64,000 nt of DNA from Tabrizicola sp. (GCF_030694085.1 NZ_JAUXZE010000035.1:186001-250000), one strand, 5' to 3'; positions 6,849 through 15,984 are shown, numbered from the stretch's first letter. The notes: generated by a model not told the origin, from the letters alone. Program-made: numbers and translations.

Positions 6849-9773
6849 ATGAAACCCACATTTGCACTTGACCTGACGCGCGAGACCATCGGTCTCTTGC
6901 ACCGGACGCCAAAAGGCTGGCTGTCGATCGGCGAGGTTGCGTTCGACGCACCCGATCTGCCCGAAGCGATGGACTACCTGCGCAAGACCGCGCTTGGCCT
7001 TTCGCCCCTGGGTGTTGCGACCAAGCTGATCCTGCCGAACAGCCAGATTCTCTACACCGACGTCACAGCCCCCGGCCCCAGCCGCGAGGACAAGCGCCGC
7101 CAGATCGCCACCGCTCTGGAGGGCCGCACGCCCTATGCCGTCGAGGATCTGGTCTTCGACTGGTCCGGCAAGGGCGCGACCGTCAAGGTCGCCGTGATCG
7201 CCAGGGAGACCCTGGAACAGGCCGAGGGCTTTGCCGTTGAGCATCGGCTGAACCCGGTCTCCTTTGTCGCAATCCCGGAAGATGGCGCTTTCGTCGGCGA
7301 GCCCTGGTTCGGCCCCACCGCCGCGGCGACCTCGATCCTGGCCGAGGATGAGACGGTCGACCGCGACCGCGAGCCGGTCTCGATCCTGCACCGCGAACTC
7401 CCCAAGGCCGAACCCGCTGTGGCTGCGTCCGTCGACAAGCCCGAGCCTGCGCCCGCCGTTGTGGCCGCCCCGGCCGACGACGATCTCCCCGGTCTTGCCG
7501 ATGCCCTGAACTCCGACCTGCCGGAAGAGGTCACGACCCCGATCGCTGCACCGGCCAACCCGCCTGCGACCCCGCCTTCCCTTGATCCGGTCGAGGACCT
7601 GATCGACGAAGCGTCCGCTCTTGAACCCGAGGCGACACTGTCCCGCGAAGCCGCAACCGAACCGGTCGCCGCCGCCCGGGACCCAGAACCTGCCGCGCCC
7701 GCGTCAGCCCCTGCGCCCATAGCCCCTGTGGCAGCACAGCCCGTGATCGAGGTCGAAGAGGCACCCTTCGCCCATGTGACCGACACCTCCGCTTTCCCGG
7801 AAGGTGACGGCTTGCCCGCAGCTGCGCGGAAGATGGCGGTCGATCACATCGAGGACGACATTCCTCCCGCTCCGCCCTCGGCCGCGATGGTGGCCTTCGC
7901 CAGCCGCCGTGGCGCCGCCGCCGACAGCGCCGTTCGGCCCATGGACGGGGTGACGCGCAGTGTCACCGCGGCCGGCACGGCGAAACCCGCGCCGGCGGCA
8001 CGACCGTCCACCGGCAAGGCCTTCTCGGGGCTTGTCACCGCCCCGTCGATTCCCGGCACCCGCGCCAAGCCAAAACTCAAGGGCAGCGACATCCCGCGCC
8101 CCGCAATCGGCGGCCCCACCACCGTAAAGTCGCCCGCCCGTCCCGGCGGGACTTTCGGCACGGTCGCTCCCGCAAAGAAGCGGACCGGGACCGTCTTCAT
8201 GGTGATGGTTGCGCTTCTCCTGCTGTTCCTCGCCCTTGTTGCTGCCTGGGCCTCGTATTTCGTCGGCGGAAACGGAGCCCCGACCGAAGAGACCACCGCC
8301 ACGACCCAGGTTGTGCCGGGCGTCGACGACGAGATGCTGGCCGACATGCAGGACCCCGAAGGGATGACCGATCCCATCCCCGAGGCGGAAGGCGTCGCCG
8401 CAGCCAGTGTCGAAGAGCTTGCAACGGAAAGCCTGCCAGTGAACATCGGCGGCGAAGACACCAGCGCTGACCTCGCCGGGGTCGGGCCGGTGGACGCAGC
8501 AGCCGAAGACCTGGCTTCGGCGGCTGCTGTCCAAGACCCGACGACTGAGCCCGTCGCCGAAACCGAAGAGCAGATTGCCGAGGTTGCCGCCGCGCCTGCA
8601 CCCGAACCGGCTCCGGCAACGGTGGTGGCCACCGACGTCTCCGCCGCATCTGCCCCGGTCGAGGATCAGGACGAGATCTTCCTGTCCGCGATGGATGCAC
8701 CGCCCCCGGCCCTGGACGCGTTGGCCCTGCCGGCGCTGGCCGTGGCCCGGGATGTGCTGCCCGATCCCGTCATGCCACCGCCGGCACCGGGGACCGTCTA
8801 CCAGTTCGACGCGAACGGCCTGTTGAAAGCGACGCCCGACGGGATCATGAGCCCGGAAGGCGTGTTCCTGATCGCCGGGAAACCGCCCCTGCTCCCGCCC
8901 GCCCGCAGCGACGCAGCAACGGCCGCCGCCCTGGCGGCCGCACCCGTTGTTGCGGCACCCGAGGCGTCTCCCGACGCCGCGCCTGCTCCCACGTCGCCCT
9001 CCGATGCCTCGCTGGTCACTGCCGGTGAAGCCGACCCGGCGGTCGAGCTTCCGCCCGCCGACCCTGCGATGGCTGGCTTCCGCCCGCGCCCAAGGCCCGA
9101 GGGTCTGGCCCCGGACGCGCCCGACGATGCCGCCCTGACGCCGGTGAGCGCAACCGAATTTGCGACCCTTCGCCCCCTGCCGCGCCCCGCCAACGTTGCG
9201 GCCGCAGCTGCGGCCGCCGCCTCGACCCAGACACCTGACCTCGGCGCACAGGCTGCCTCGTTGACTGCCCAAGCCGAAGCAAAGCTGGCCGAGGCCGCCG
9301 CGCTGGAGGCCCAGAACCCGTCGATCGTCGCCATCTCGATGCGGCCCGCCTCGCGTCCGAACGACTTCTCCGGCGCTGTCGAGGCCGCCGTGGCCGCTGC
9401 CGTGCGCGAGCCTGCCCCCCAACCCGAGGTCGAGCTTGCCGCCGCCGCGCCAGCGGTGGAGGCCAAGCCCGAAGAGCTGGACGAGTTGGACGAGCCCGAG
9501 CCAGCGCGCGCTGCGCCCTCGATCCCGACCAAGGCCAGCGTCGCAAAACAGGCGACCTTCGCGAACGCGATCAATCTGTCGAAGATCAACCTGATCGGCA
9601 CCTATGGCACCGACTCGCGTCGCTACGCTCTGGTCCGGCAGTCGAACGGGAAATACAAGAAGGTGAAGGTTGGCGACAAGATCGACGGCGGCACCATCAA
9701 GGCGATCACCGAGACCGAGGTCCGCTACCAGAAGGGTGGGCGGCTGATCAGCCTGAAGATGCCGAAGGCCTGA
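6849..9773 (+). CDS. Large Ala/Pro-rich membrane protein with GspL/PilM-like N-terminus and PilP/GspC-like C-terminus
   Basis: 974 residues. Residues 1-160 read like the actin-fold cytoplasmic part of GspL/PilM: an opening FALDLTRETIGLLHR strand pair, then PSREDKRRQIATALEGRTPY and VEDLVFDWSG. Residues 190-440 are low complexity (Ala, Pro, Glu, Asp). One membrane segment follows basic residues at about 449-475 (FMVMVALLLLFLALVAAW). Residues 480-910 are again low complexity. The last 55 residues fold as a small beta domain (LIGTYGTDSRRYALVR...KVKVGDKIDGG...VRYQKGGR), like the HR/PilP domain of GspC and PilP. Such genes are often mislabelled as initiation factor 2 because of the composition. A role linking cytoplasm and periplasm in a pilus- or secretion-like assembly is inference. 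No other pilus gene is nearby. Confidence 0.75.
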   Translation: MKPTFALDLTRETIGLLHRTPKGWLSIGEVAFDAPDLPEAMDYLRKTALGLSPLGVATKLILPNSQILYTDVTAPGPSREDKRRQIATALEGRTPYAVEDLVFDWSGKGATVKVAVIARETLEQAEGFAVEHRLNPVSFVAIPEDGAFVGEPWFGPTAAATSILAEDETVDRDREPVSILHRELPKAEPAVAASVDKPEPAPAVVAAPADDDLPGLADALNSDLPEEVTTPIAAPANPPATPPSLDPVEDLIDEASALEPEATLSREAATEPVAAARDPEPAAPASAPAPIAPVAAQPVIEVEEAPFAHVTDTSAFPEGDGLPAAARKMAVDHIEDDIPPAPPSAAMVAFASRRGAAADSAVRPMDGVTRSVTAAGTAKPAPAARPSTGKAFSGLVTAPSIPGTRAKPKLKGSDIPRPAIGGPTTVKSPARPGGTFGTVAPAKKRTGTVFMVMVALLLLFLALVAAWASYFVGGNGAPTEETTATTQVVPGVDDEMLADMQDPEGMTDPIPEAEGVAAASVEELATESLPVNIGGEDTSADLAGVGPVDAAAEDLASAAAVQDPTTEPVAETEEQIAEVAAAPAPEPAPATVVATDVSAASAPVEDQDEIFLSAMDAPPPALDALALPALAVARDVLPDPVMPPPAPGTVYQFDANGLLKATPDGIMSPEGVFLIAGKPPLLPPARSDAATAAALAAAPVVAAPEASPDAAPAPTSPSDASLVTAGEADPAVELPPADPAMAGFRPRPRPEGLAPDAPDDAALTPVSATEFATLRPLPRPANVAAAAAAAASTQTPDLGAQAASLTAQAEAKLAEAAALEAQNPSIVAISMRPASRPNDFSGAVEAAVAAAVREPAPQPEVELAAAAPAVEAKPEELDELDEPEPARAAPSIPTKASVAKQATFANAINLSKINLIGTYGTDSRRYALVRQSNGKYKKVKVGDKIDGGTIKAITETEVRYQKGGRLISLKMPKA

Positions 9774-9887
9774 CCCTGTCCACGCGGGTCAGGGTTGACG
9801 GTCCCTGCAAGATCAAAGACTTGACTGTGGACCTTAACCCTCTGGCAACGTGTTTCGCGCCTGCTTGTCTCCTCGCGCCCGGATAGC

Positions 9888-9917
9888 GACGAGAAGACGA
9901 AGTCGCACGAGGAGCTT
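9888..9917 (-). repeat. REP-like repeat, CTCCTCG family, copy 1
   Basis: The 30 bases here, read on the minus strand, are identical to 28674-28703. Together with GCGCGAGGAG-like bases at 9870-9878 they can form an imperfect hairpin whose ends are CTCCTCG and CGAGGAG. The element lies between the convergent ends of the 974-residue protein gene and cobT, four bases from the cobT stop. A third, diverged copy is at 59646-59718. Confidence 0.7.
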
Positions 9918-9920
9918 TCC

Positions 9921-10925
9921 TCAGCCGGCAGCCACCCCGGCCTCGGCGAAGGTCAGCATCCCGGAATGGCAGGCGACGGCCCCCTGCACCACACCGATTG
10001 CCAGCGCCGCACCGGACCCTTCACCCAGCCGCAGGCCCAGCGACAAAAGTGGTTCCTTCCCCAGCTTCTCCAGCAGGCGGGCATGGGCACCCTCGGCGCT
10101 TTGGTGGCCCGCGATGCAGTGGTCCAAGGCCCCCGGCGCGGCCTTCTCCAGCACGGCGGCAGCGGCGCAGGAGATGAAGCCGTCCAGGATCACCGGCACC
10201 TGGCCCATCCGCGCGCCAAGGTAGGCCCCGGTCATCGCCGCGATCTCGCGCCCGCCAAGGCAGCGCAGGACCTGAAGCGGATCACCCAAGAGCGCCTTGT
10301 GCCGTTCGAGCCCCGCCGCAACGGCAGCTTCCTTGCGGCGCAGGCCGTCATCGTCCACGCCTGTCCCGCGCCCCGCCCAGCCGACGCCGCCATAAAGCGC
10401 GGTGGCAATGGCGGCGGCGGCGGTGGTGTTGCCGATGCCCATCTCGCCCGCGATGAAAAGGTCGGCCTCAAGGTTCACCGCCTCATAGCCCTTGCGCATG
10501 GCGTCGATGACCTCATCCTCGGTCATCGCGGGGGCCTCGGTGAAATCGGCGGTCGGGGTGTCCAGATCAAGCGGATGGACATCCAGCTTGGCCCCGAACG
10601 CATGCGCCAGCTGGTTGATCGCCGCCCCGCCGTGGGCGAAGTTCGCCACCATCTGCGCGGTGACTTCGGCCGGGAACGCCGAGACGCCCTTGGCCGTAAC
10701 CCCATGATTGCCCGCAAAGATCACGATCTGAGGCCTTTCGGCGGTGGGCTTTGCAGTCCCCTGCCAGCCGCCCATCCAGATCGCCACCTTCTCCAGCCGC
10801 CCCAGCGCGCCCGGCGGTTTGGTCAGCTGTCCGTTCCGCGCCTCGGCCGCCGAGATGGCCACGGCGTCGGGTGCCGGAAGCTTCGCCAGCATCGCACGGA
10901 CATCGGCAAGGGTCTGGAACGGCAT
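9921..10925 (-). CDS. cobT: Nicotinate-nucleotide:dimethylbenzimidazole phosphoribosyltransferase
   Basis: 334 residues from the ATG at 10925 ([13 protein letters not shown]); the frame extends to 11012 but that extension is poor in family features. CobT transfers ribose phosphate from nicotinate mononucleotide to dimethylbenzimidazole, making alpha-ribazole phosphate for the lower ligand of cobalamin. Conserved stretches include [17 protein letters not shown], the [13 protein letters not shown] loop, and [13 protein letters not shown] with the catalytic Glu near the end. It is divergent from cobS with 77 bp between starts; the two probably share a control region, too short to hold a cobalamin riboswitch. 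Confidence 0.94.
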   Translation of the reverse strand: MPFQTLADVRAMLAKLPAPDAVAISAAEARNGQLTKPPGALGRLEKVAIWMGGWQGTAKPTAERPQIVIFAGNHGVTAKGVSAFPAEVTAQMVANFAHGGAAINQLAHAFGAKLDVHPLDLDTPTADFTEAPAMTEDEVIDAMRKGYEAVNLEADLFIAGEMGIGNTTAAAAIATALYGGVGWAGRGTGVDDDGLRRKEAAVAAGLERHKALLGDPLQVLRCLGGREIAAMTGAYLGARMGQVPVILDGFISCAAAAVLEKAAPGALDHCIAGHQSAEGAHARLLEKLGKEPLLSLGLRLGEGSGAALAIGVVQGAVACHSGMLTFAEAGVAAG

Positions 10926-11002
10926 CGTCTTCTCCGGATTGCACCTTATCGCATCTGGGGCTACCCCAAGGTCCACATGAACGCCAGCCGGGATAAGCCG
11001 CT

Positions 11003-11776
11003 TTGACCCCAATCCGCGACATCGCCATTCGGCTGCCCAGCGACCTTTTGTCGGCCTTTGCGCTGCTGTCGCGGCTGCCGTTGCCGAACCACCACGGCAC
11101 CGGGGCCGCCTCGGCCTGGGCCTGGCCCCTGGTCGGCGCAGTGCTGGGGGCGCTTGGGGCGGCCCTGGCCAGCGCGGCGTTGTGGCTGGGGGTGACGCCG
11201 GGGGTTACGGCGGCGCTGGTACTGGCGCTGTCCGCAATGCTGACCGGCGGCCTGCACGAGGACGGGCTTTCCGACACGGCGGACGGGCTTTACGGCGGCT
11301 GGACCAAGGCGCGTCGGCTGGAGATCATGAAGGACAGCCGGGTCGGAAGTTACGGAGTGCTGGCGCTGGTCCTGGTCACGCTGGCCCGCTGGTCGGCCCT
11401 GACAGCAGTGCTGGTCTACGGCCAGAACGGGGGCGGGCTCTGGGCCGCGCTGATTGCCACGGGTGCCCTGTCCCGCGCGCCGATGGCGCTGGTGATGGCG
11501 CTGTTGCCCAATGCCCGTGGCGAGGGTTTGAGCCATGCCACCGGGCGGCCAAGTGCCGCGACCGCACTGGCGGCGCTGCTGATCGCCCTGGCGATTGCCG
11601 TGGCCCTGACCGGCTGGACGGCGGTTTCGCTGGGCTTCGCAGCCTTGGGCGCGGCGATCCTTCTGGCGTTCATTGCCCTGAGGAAGATCGGCGGGCAGAC
11701 CGGCGACATCCTTGGCGCCTCGCAGCAACTGGCCGAGGTGGCCTGCCTCGCGGTTCTGTCCGCCCGCGCGGGCTAG
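11003..11776 (+). CDS. cobS: Adenosylcobinamide-GDP ribazoletransferase (cobalamin synthase)
   Basis: 257 residues, integral membrane protein with about six hydrophobic segments. CobS joins adenosylcobinamide-GDP and alpha-ribazole in the inner membrane, completing cobalamin. Seen are the [10 protein letters not shown] start typical of the family and the acidic [15 protein letters not shown] plus [11 protein letters not shown] motifs that bind Mg and nucleotide. The start is a TTG at 11003; the first in-frame ATG is far inside the conserved region, so a TTG (or a nearby non-ATG codon) is needed. Divergent from cobT, which makes its substrate. Confidence 0.93.
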   Translation: MTPIRDIAIRLPSDLLSAFALLSRLPLPNHHGTGAASAWAWPLVGAVLGALGAALASAALWLGVTPGVTAALVLALSAMLTGGLHEDGLSDTADGLYGGWTKARRLEIMKDSRVGSYGVLALVLVTLARWSALTAVLVYGQNGGGLWAALIATGALSRAPMALVMALLPNARGEGLSHATGRPSAATALAALLIALAIAVALTGWTAVSLGFAALGAAILLAFIALRKIGGQTGDILGASQQLAEVACLAVLSARAG

Positions 11777-11858
11777 GCCTGCACCGGCGCACCGCTGAAC
11801 CTCTGGCCTTTGCGCCCCGCCCGCGATACATGGGCGCGCAGAGCTTGCGAGGCACCCA

Positions 11859-12941
11859 ATGTCCGACTTTTCCGACGCCATCTCCTCGACCGAAGAGATC
11901 ATCGAAGACGCCCGCAACGGGCGGATGTTCATCCTCGTGGATCATGAGGACCGCGAGAACGAAGGCGACCTGGTGATCCCGGCGCAGATGTGCACGCCTT
12001 CGGCGATCAACTTCATGGCAACGCACGGGCGCGGGCTGATCTGCCTGGCGCTGCCGGGTGCGCGGATCGACGCGCTGGGGCTGCCCTTGATGAGCCCGAA
12101 GAACTCCAGCCGTCATGAAACCGCCTTCACGCTGTCGATCGAGGCGCGCGAAGGGGTGACGACCGGGATTTCGGCGGCCGATCGGGCGCGGACGGTGTCG
12201 GTGGCCATCGACCCGACGAAGGGCGGGGCGGACATTGCGACTCCCGGGCATATCTTCCCGTTGAAGGCGCGGGACGGCGGCGTTCTGGTCCGCGCCGGGC
12301 ATACCGAAGCGGCGGTGGACGTCAGCCGCCTGGCGGGGCTGAACCCCTCGGGCGTGATCTGCGAGATCATGAATGACGACGGCACGATGGCCCGCCTGCC
12401 CGACCTGATTTCCTTCGCGCAAAAGCACGGCCTGAAGATCGGCACGATCAGCGACCTGATCGCCTACCGCCGCCGCCACGACAACCTGATCACCGAAAAG
12501 GCGGTCAAGGCGGTGCAGTCCGTTCATGGCGGCGACTGGCTGATGCGGGTCTTCGCCGACGAGACCCACGGTGACGAGCATATCGTCCTGTCGAAGGGCG
12601 ATCTGGCGGCCCCCGGCCCGGTGCTGGTTCGGGTCCACGCGCTGAACCCGTTGGAGGATGTGCTGGGCGTCGGTGGCGGCGGCGAGTTGCCCCAGGCCAT
12701 GCGGCTTATCGCGGCCGAAGGGCGCGGCGTTGTCGTCCTGTTGCGCGACACGACGATGAAGATGGTCGCTCCGGGCGAACATTCGCCGCAGACTCTGCGC
12801 CAGTACGGTCTTGGCGCGCAGATCCTGTCGACGCTGGGCCTGTCGGCGATCACCCTGGTGACGAACTCTGCCGCACCACGGTTCGTCGGCCTGGACGCCT
12901 ATGGCCTGACCATCGCGGGCACCCGCGCGATCAAGGAGTAA
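11859..12941 (+). CDS. ribB: 3,4-dihydroxy-2-butanone 4-phosphate synthase with inactive GTP cyclohydrolase II-like domain
   Basis: 360 residues. The N-terminal 200 residues are RibB, which turns ribulose 5-phosphate into the four-carbon precursor of riboflavin. The acidic [10 protein letters not shown] metal/substrate loop is at 28-37, and [10 protein letters not shown] supplies the catalytic His. The C-terminal 150 residues align with RibA but lack its three zinc cysteines: where RibA has SECLTGD...RCDC, this protein has [13 protein letters not shown]. That half should therefore not be a working cyclohydrolase, a known situation in alphaproteobacteria, and a separate RibA is expected elsewhere. 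First gene of ribB-ribH-nusB, with three bases to ribH. Confidence 0.93.
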   Translation: MSDFSDAISSTEEIIEDARNGRMFILVDHEDRENEGDLVIPAQMCTPSAINFMATHGRGLICLALPGARIDALGLPLMSPKNSSRHETAFTLSIEAREGVTTGISAADRARTVSVAIDPTKGGADIATPGHIFPLKARDGGVLVRAGHTEAAVDVSRLAGLNPSGVICEIMNDDGTMARLPDLISFAQKHGLKIGTISDLIAYRRRHDNLITEKAVKAVQSVHGGDWLMRVFADETHGDEHIVLSKGDLAAPGPVLVRVHALNPLEDVLGVGGGGELPQAMRLIAAEGRGVVVLLRDTTMKMVAPGEHSPQTLRQYGLGAQILSTLGLSAITLVTNSAAPRFVGLDAYGLTIAGTRAIKE

Positions 12942-12944
12942 GTC

Positions 12945-13445
12945 ATGGCCACCGCCGAGACGCATTACACGCTGCCCCTGCCCAGCTTCGACAAGCCGGT
13001 GAAGCTTCTGATCGTCGTCGCACCCTACTACAAGGACATCGCCGACAACCTGGTCGCGGGCGCGCGGTCCGTGGGAACTGCCTGCGGGGCCGAGGTGGAC
13101 CTGGTCGAAGTGCCGGGCGCGCTGGAGATCCCCTCGGCCATCGCGATGGCGCAGCGGCTGGCGGAGTATGACTGCTTCGTGGCCCTGGGCTGCGTGATCC
13201 GGGGCGAGACGACACATTACGACACGGTCTGCAATGACAGCTCCCGCGCGATCAGCCTTCTGGGCCTGCAGGGCGTCTGCATCGGCAACGGCATCCTGAC
13301 GGTGGAAAACCGCGCTCAGGCCGAAGTTCGGGCGGACCCGGCGGGGCAGAACAAGGGTGGCGGTGCCGCAGCGGCGGCCTTGCATCTGGTCGCCTTGTCG
13401 CGCAAATGGGCCGGCAAGACCAAGGGGATCGGTTTCCGGGCATGA
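12945..13445 (+). CDS. ribH: 6,7-dimethyl-8-ribityllumazine synthase
   Basis: 166 residues. RibH condenses 5-amino-6-ribitylaminouracil with dihydroxybutanone phosphate (product of the preceding RibB) to lumazine, in the cytosol, often as a large shell. Motifs: PGALEIPSAI, the GCVIRGETTHYD substrate/catalytic loop with its conserved His, and GNGILTVENRAQAEVRA. It begins three bases after ribB. Its stop overlaps the nusB start as ATGA, so the three genes are translated together. Confidence 0.95.
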   Translation: MATAETHYTLPLPSFDKPVKLLIVVAPYYKDIADNLVAGARSVGTACGAEVDLVEVPGALEIPSAIAMAQRLAEYDCFVALGCVIRGETTHYDTVCNDSSRAISLLGLQGVCIGNGILTVENRAQAEVRADPAGQNKGGGAAAAALHLVALSRKWAGKTKGIGFRA

Positions 13446-13912
13446 CGACCGCCAAGCGTGACGAAAAGCGCCAGATGAAATCCGCAAGCCGGCTTTATGC
13501 CGTGCAGGCGCTGTTCCAGATGGAAAGTTCGGGCCAGACGGTGGAAGCCGTCACCCGCGAGTTCGAGACGCACCGTTTTGGCGCGACCTATGACGAGGGC
13601 GAGTTTGCCGAGGGCGACGTCGACCATTTCCGCGCCGTGGTGGCGGCTGCGGTGAACTGGCAGGCGAAGATCGACCAGCTGACCGACCGCGCGCTGGTCG
13701 CGGCCTGGCCGATCGACCGGATCGATCCGGTGCTGCGCGCTCTGTTCCGTGCGGCGGGGGCCGAGCTTGTCGACATGGTCACGCCCCCCAAGGTGGCGAT
13801 CACCGAATATGTCGACGTGGCCAAGGCCTTCTTCCCCGAAGGGAAGGAACCGAAGTTCGTCAACGCCGTCCTTGATCACATGGCGCGCGAAGCCAAGCCC
13901 GAGGCCTTCTGA
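13442..13912 (+). CDS. nusB: Transcription antitermination factor NusB
   Basis: 156 residues from the ATG at 13442, which overlaps the ribH stop; the frame upstream to 13406 lies inside ribH. The all-helical NusB fold is indicated by SASRLYAVQALFQME near the start and IDPVLRALFRAAGAEL plus VAITEYVDVAKAFF in the C-terminal half. NusB binds boxA RNA with S10 and keeps RNA polymerase reading through rRNA operons. Linkage with ribH is widely conserved in proteobacteria. Confidence 0.94.
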   Translation: MTTAKRDEKRQMKSASRLYAVQALFQMESSGQTVEAVTREFETHRFGATYDEGEFAEGDVDHFRAVVAAAVNWQAKIDQLTDRALVAAWPIDRIDPVLRALFRAAGAELVDMVTPPKVAITEYVDVAKAFFPEGKEPKFVNAVLDHMAREAKPEAF

Positions 13913-13953
13913 CGCGTCAAAGGACCATATGACCTCATGACGGAGCCCGATCC

Positions 13954-14376
13954 ATGCGCCTTCTGCCTGTCCTTGCCGTCCTTGCCATGACCGCCTGCAC
14001 CGCCGAGGCCCAGGATCCGACCGGCGTCGAATGGGAGCTTCTGGCCATCGACGGCCAGGTCGTCGACATCCCCGCCACGCTGACGGTCGATGCCGAGGGC
14101 ACGCTCTCGGGCAAGGCACCCTGCAACCGTTACACGGGCCGCAACCAGGCCCACCTGCCTGACCTCATGCTGGGCGGGGTGGCCGCGACCCGGATGGCCT
14201 GCGACAGGCTGCAGGACGAACAGGTCTACTTCGCCGCCCTTGCCGCCATGACCCGGCTGGAGCGGGTGGGCGACCGCACCCTGGTCCTGACCGGGCCGGA
14301 CGGCCGCAGCATGGAATTCGCGCGCGAGTTGATGAGCACCCTGACCCGCTGCACCACCTGCCCGCCGAAGGGCTAG
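13954..14376 (+). CDS. META domain lipoprotein (HslJ-like)
   Basis: 140 residues. The start MRLLPVLAVLAMTAC is a short signal with a probable lipid-attachment Cys15. The mature part has the META pattern: WELLAIDGQ, then a core with GKAPCNRYTG, a region GGVAATRMACDR, and YFAALAAMTRLE...LVLTGPDGR. META proteins of the HslJ type are outer-membrane or periplasmic and linked to heat or novobiocin resistance in E. coli; the role here is unknown. It lies 41 bp after nusB on the same strand and may be read from the same transcript. Confidence 0.82.
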   Translation: MRLLPVLAVLAMTACTAEAQDPTGVEWELLAIDGQVVDIPATLTVDAEGTLSGKAPCNRYTGRNQAHLPDLMLGGVAATRMACDRLQDEQVYFAALAAMTRLERVGDRTLVLTGPDGRSMEFARELMSTLTRCTTCPPKG

Positions 14377-14882
14377 ACGGCTTCGTGCCGGTCACTCACG
14401 AAAAGACCGCTGGTCTCTGTGACAAGCATCCGGCCTACCAGTTCGTCCGAGGCAAACAGACCCTGCGCGTATTTCTCGTGCCAGAGGTGATACCCGGCAA
14501 TCGCATTGGCCCTGTGGACGATCGCATGGGGCTTGCCGATGACGCCATCGTAGAAGCCGCGCTCGTTGCGCGGGAAGGTCAGCGTCGGATGCAAAGTGTC
14601 CAGCCGATTGCACACGATCAGGATATGCCGGCGCGCGACATAGTCCCGGCCGGTGACCTCGACAGGAAGGAACTGGTGCACAGCGGGTTCCAGCGCCTCG
14701 ATCATATCGCGCACCCCGTCGGACACGAAGGGCAGAGAATTGAGCTGGTCGAACTCTAGATGCGGAAATGTCATGAGGCTGCCACCCCTTCTTTGTGCCC
14801 GGGTCGGCACGTTGTCCGGCAGTATTGGCCGCCCCGAACTGATACGCCCGCCATCCGGCGTCGGGTCGATGAGCTGAAGCAT
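14373..14882 (-). CDS. Imm11-like (DUF1629) protein, orphan
   Basis: 169 residues from the ATG at 14882; an inner ATG at 14774 (MTFPHLEF) is a second possible start. The C-terminal 100 residues resemble the Imm11/DUF1629 family: FLPVEVTGRDYVARRHILIVCNRLD in the middle, and a closing pattern of FASDELVGRMLVTETSGLFVSDR, close to the family's typical end. The frame stays open for another 34 codons upstream of 14882 without a start codon, so the N-terminus may be clipped or its start moved. Members are found beside polymorphic toxins as immunity proteins; no toxin gene is adjacent, so an immunity role is not shown. It overlaps the end of the META gene by four bases, convergently. Confidence 0.65.
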   Translation of the reverse strand: MLQLIDPTPDGGRISSGRPILPDNVPTRAQRRGGSLMTFPHLEFDQLNSLPFVSDGVRDMIEALEPAVHQFLPVEVTGRDYVARRHILIVCNRLDTLHPTLTFPRNERGFYDGVIGKPHAIVHRANAIAGYHLWHEKYAQGLFASDELVGRMLVTETSGLFVSDRHEAV

Positions 14883-15188
14883 GACGTCACCGTCGAGGGC
14901 CTTGGTGTAGGGCCGGGCCGCAAGGGATTTCGAGGCGTAGTGGCCAGATGCGATCCTGCAGCTGATCTGGATTTCCTTCCGTCACGGGCCGAACGCACAA
15001 CCGCACAACGCCGCAGGGCAACCGCATTGCGACTGGCAGCACCCTGCTTAGGCAGGCAATAGGCCTGTAAATTCCCCGCCGGTTGCAGGACCTTGCCGCC
15101 TGAAACCATCCGCGCGTCGGCCGGGGCTGGACGCGGCGCCCCGCACGCTCCATATCCCGGCGGAACCCGCTTCAGACCGAAGGCCAAA
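14883..15188. other. 306-bp gap without a supported gene
   Basis: This stretch separates the divergent starts of the Imm11-like gene and the sodium-channel gene, so promoters of both should lie in it. No ORF in it looks like a protein family member. On the minus strand about 34 codons continue the Imm11-like frame upstream of its ATG to a stop, without a start codon. No strong -35/-10 pair, hairpin or repeat stands out. Confidence 0.5.
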
Positions 15189-15959
15189 ATGACCAGCCGC
15201 GCCACCGTTGCCGCCTTTCTCGACCGCCCGACGGTCGCGCGCTTTCTGATCGCGGTCATCCTGGTCAATGCCGTCACCCTGGGGCTGGAGACCTTCCCTG
15301 CCGTCATGGCCCGGGCCGGGACCCTGCTGGTCGCCATTGACCGGCTGTGCCTGGGAATCTTCGTGGTCGAACTGGGGTTGCGGCTCTACGCGACGGGGCT
15401 GCGGTTCTTCCGGTCGGGGTGGAACCTCTTCGACTTCGCCATCGTCACCATCTCGCTTCTGCCAGCGGCGGGCGGGCTTTCGGTCTTGCGGGCGTTGCGC
15501 ATCCTGCGGGTGCTGCGCGTGGTCTCGGCGGTGCCATCCTTGCGGCGGGTGGTCGACGGGCTGGGCCGCGCGCTGCCGGGGATGGGCTCGGTCTTCCTGC
15601 TGATCCTGCTGATCTACTACATCGCCGCCGTGATCGCGACCAAGCTTTTTGCCGCCAGTTTCCCCGACTGGTTCGGCAACCTCGGTGCCAGCGCCTATTC
15701 GCTCTTCCAGATCATGACGCTGGAAAGCTGGTCGATGGGCATCGTCCGCCCGGTGATGGAGGTCTATCCCTACGCCTGGGCCTTCTTCCTGCCCTTCATC
15801 CTGATGACGACCTTTGCGGTGATGAACCTGATCGTCGGCCTGATCGTGAACTCGATGCAGGAGGCGGCAAGCGAGGAAACCCGCGAGGAGACCCATGCCT
15901 TCGAGGAAAAGGTCCTGGCGCGACTGGCCGAGATCGAGCGCAAGCTGGACGCAAGGTAG
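15189..15959 (+). CDS. Bacterial voltage-gated sodium channel (NaChBac/NavAb type)
   Basis: 256 residues from the ATG at 15189; an upstream extension of the frame is non-conserved. Six transmembrane segments form one domain. S4 carries repeating arginines (LRALRILRVLRVVSAVPSLRR, about residues 100-120). The pore loop holds TLESWSM, the same selectivity filter as NavAb, which selects Na+. S6 (LMTTFAVMNLIVGLIVNSMQ) is followed by a Glu-rich coiled-coil tail (EETREETHAFEEKVLARLAEIERKL) that should assemble the tetramer. It acts in the inner membrane; family members are tied to motility, pH or salt responses in marine and alkaline bacteria. Single gene, convergent with the lipase gene. Confidence 0.92.
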   Translation: MTSRATVAAFLDRPTVARFLIAVILVNAVTLGLETFPAVMARAGTLLVAIDRLCLGIFVVELGLRLYATGLRFFRSGWNLFDFAIVTISLLPAAGGLSVLRALRILRVLRVVSAVPSLRRVVDGLGRALPGMGSVFLLILLIYYIAAVIATKLFAASFPDWFGNLGASAYSLFQIMTLESWSMGIVRPVMEVYPYAWAFFLPFILMTTFAVMNLIVGLIVNSMQEAASEETREETHAFEEKVLARLAEIERKLDAR

Positions 15960-15984
15960 ATCCCGGCAACGGGCCCATCGCGTC

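Noticed and set aside
10926..11002. Cobalamin riboswitch between cobT and cobS
   Set aside because: The gap is 77 bp, too short for the riboswitch, and the conserved B12-box sequence is not seen.
11777..11858. FMN riboswitch before ribB
   Set aside because: The 82-bp gap is too short for the FMN element and has no matching hairpins.
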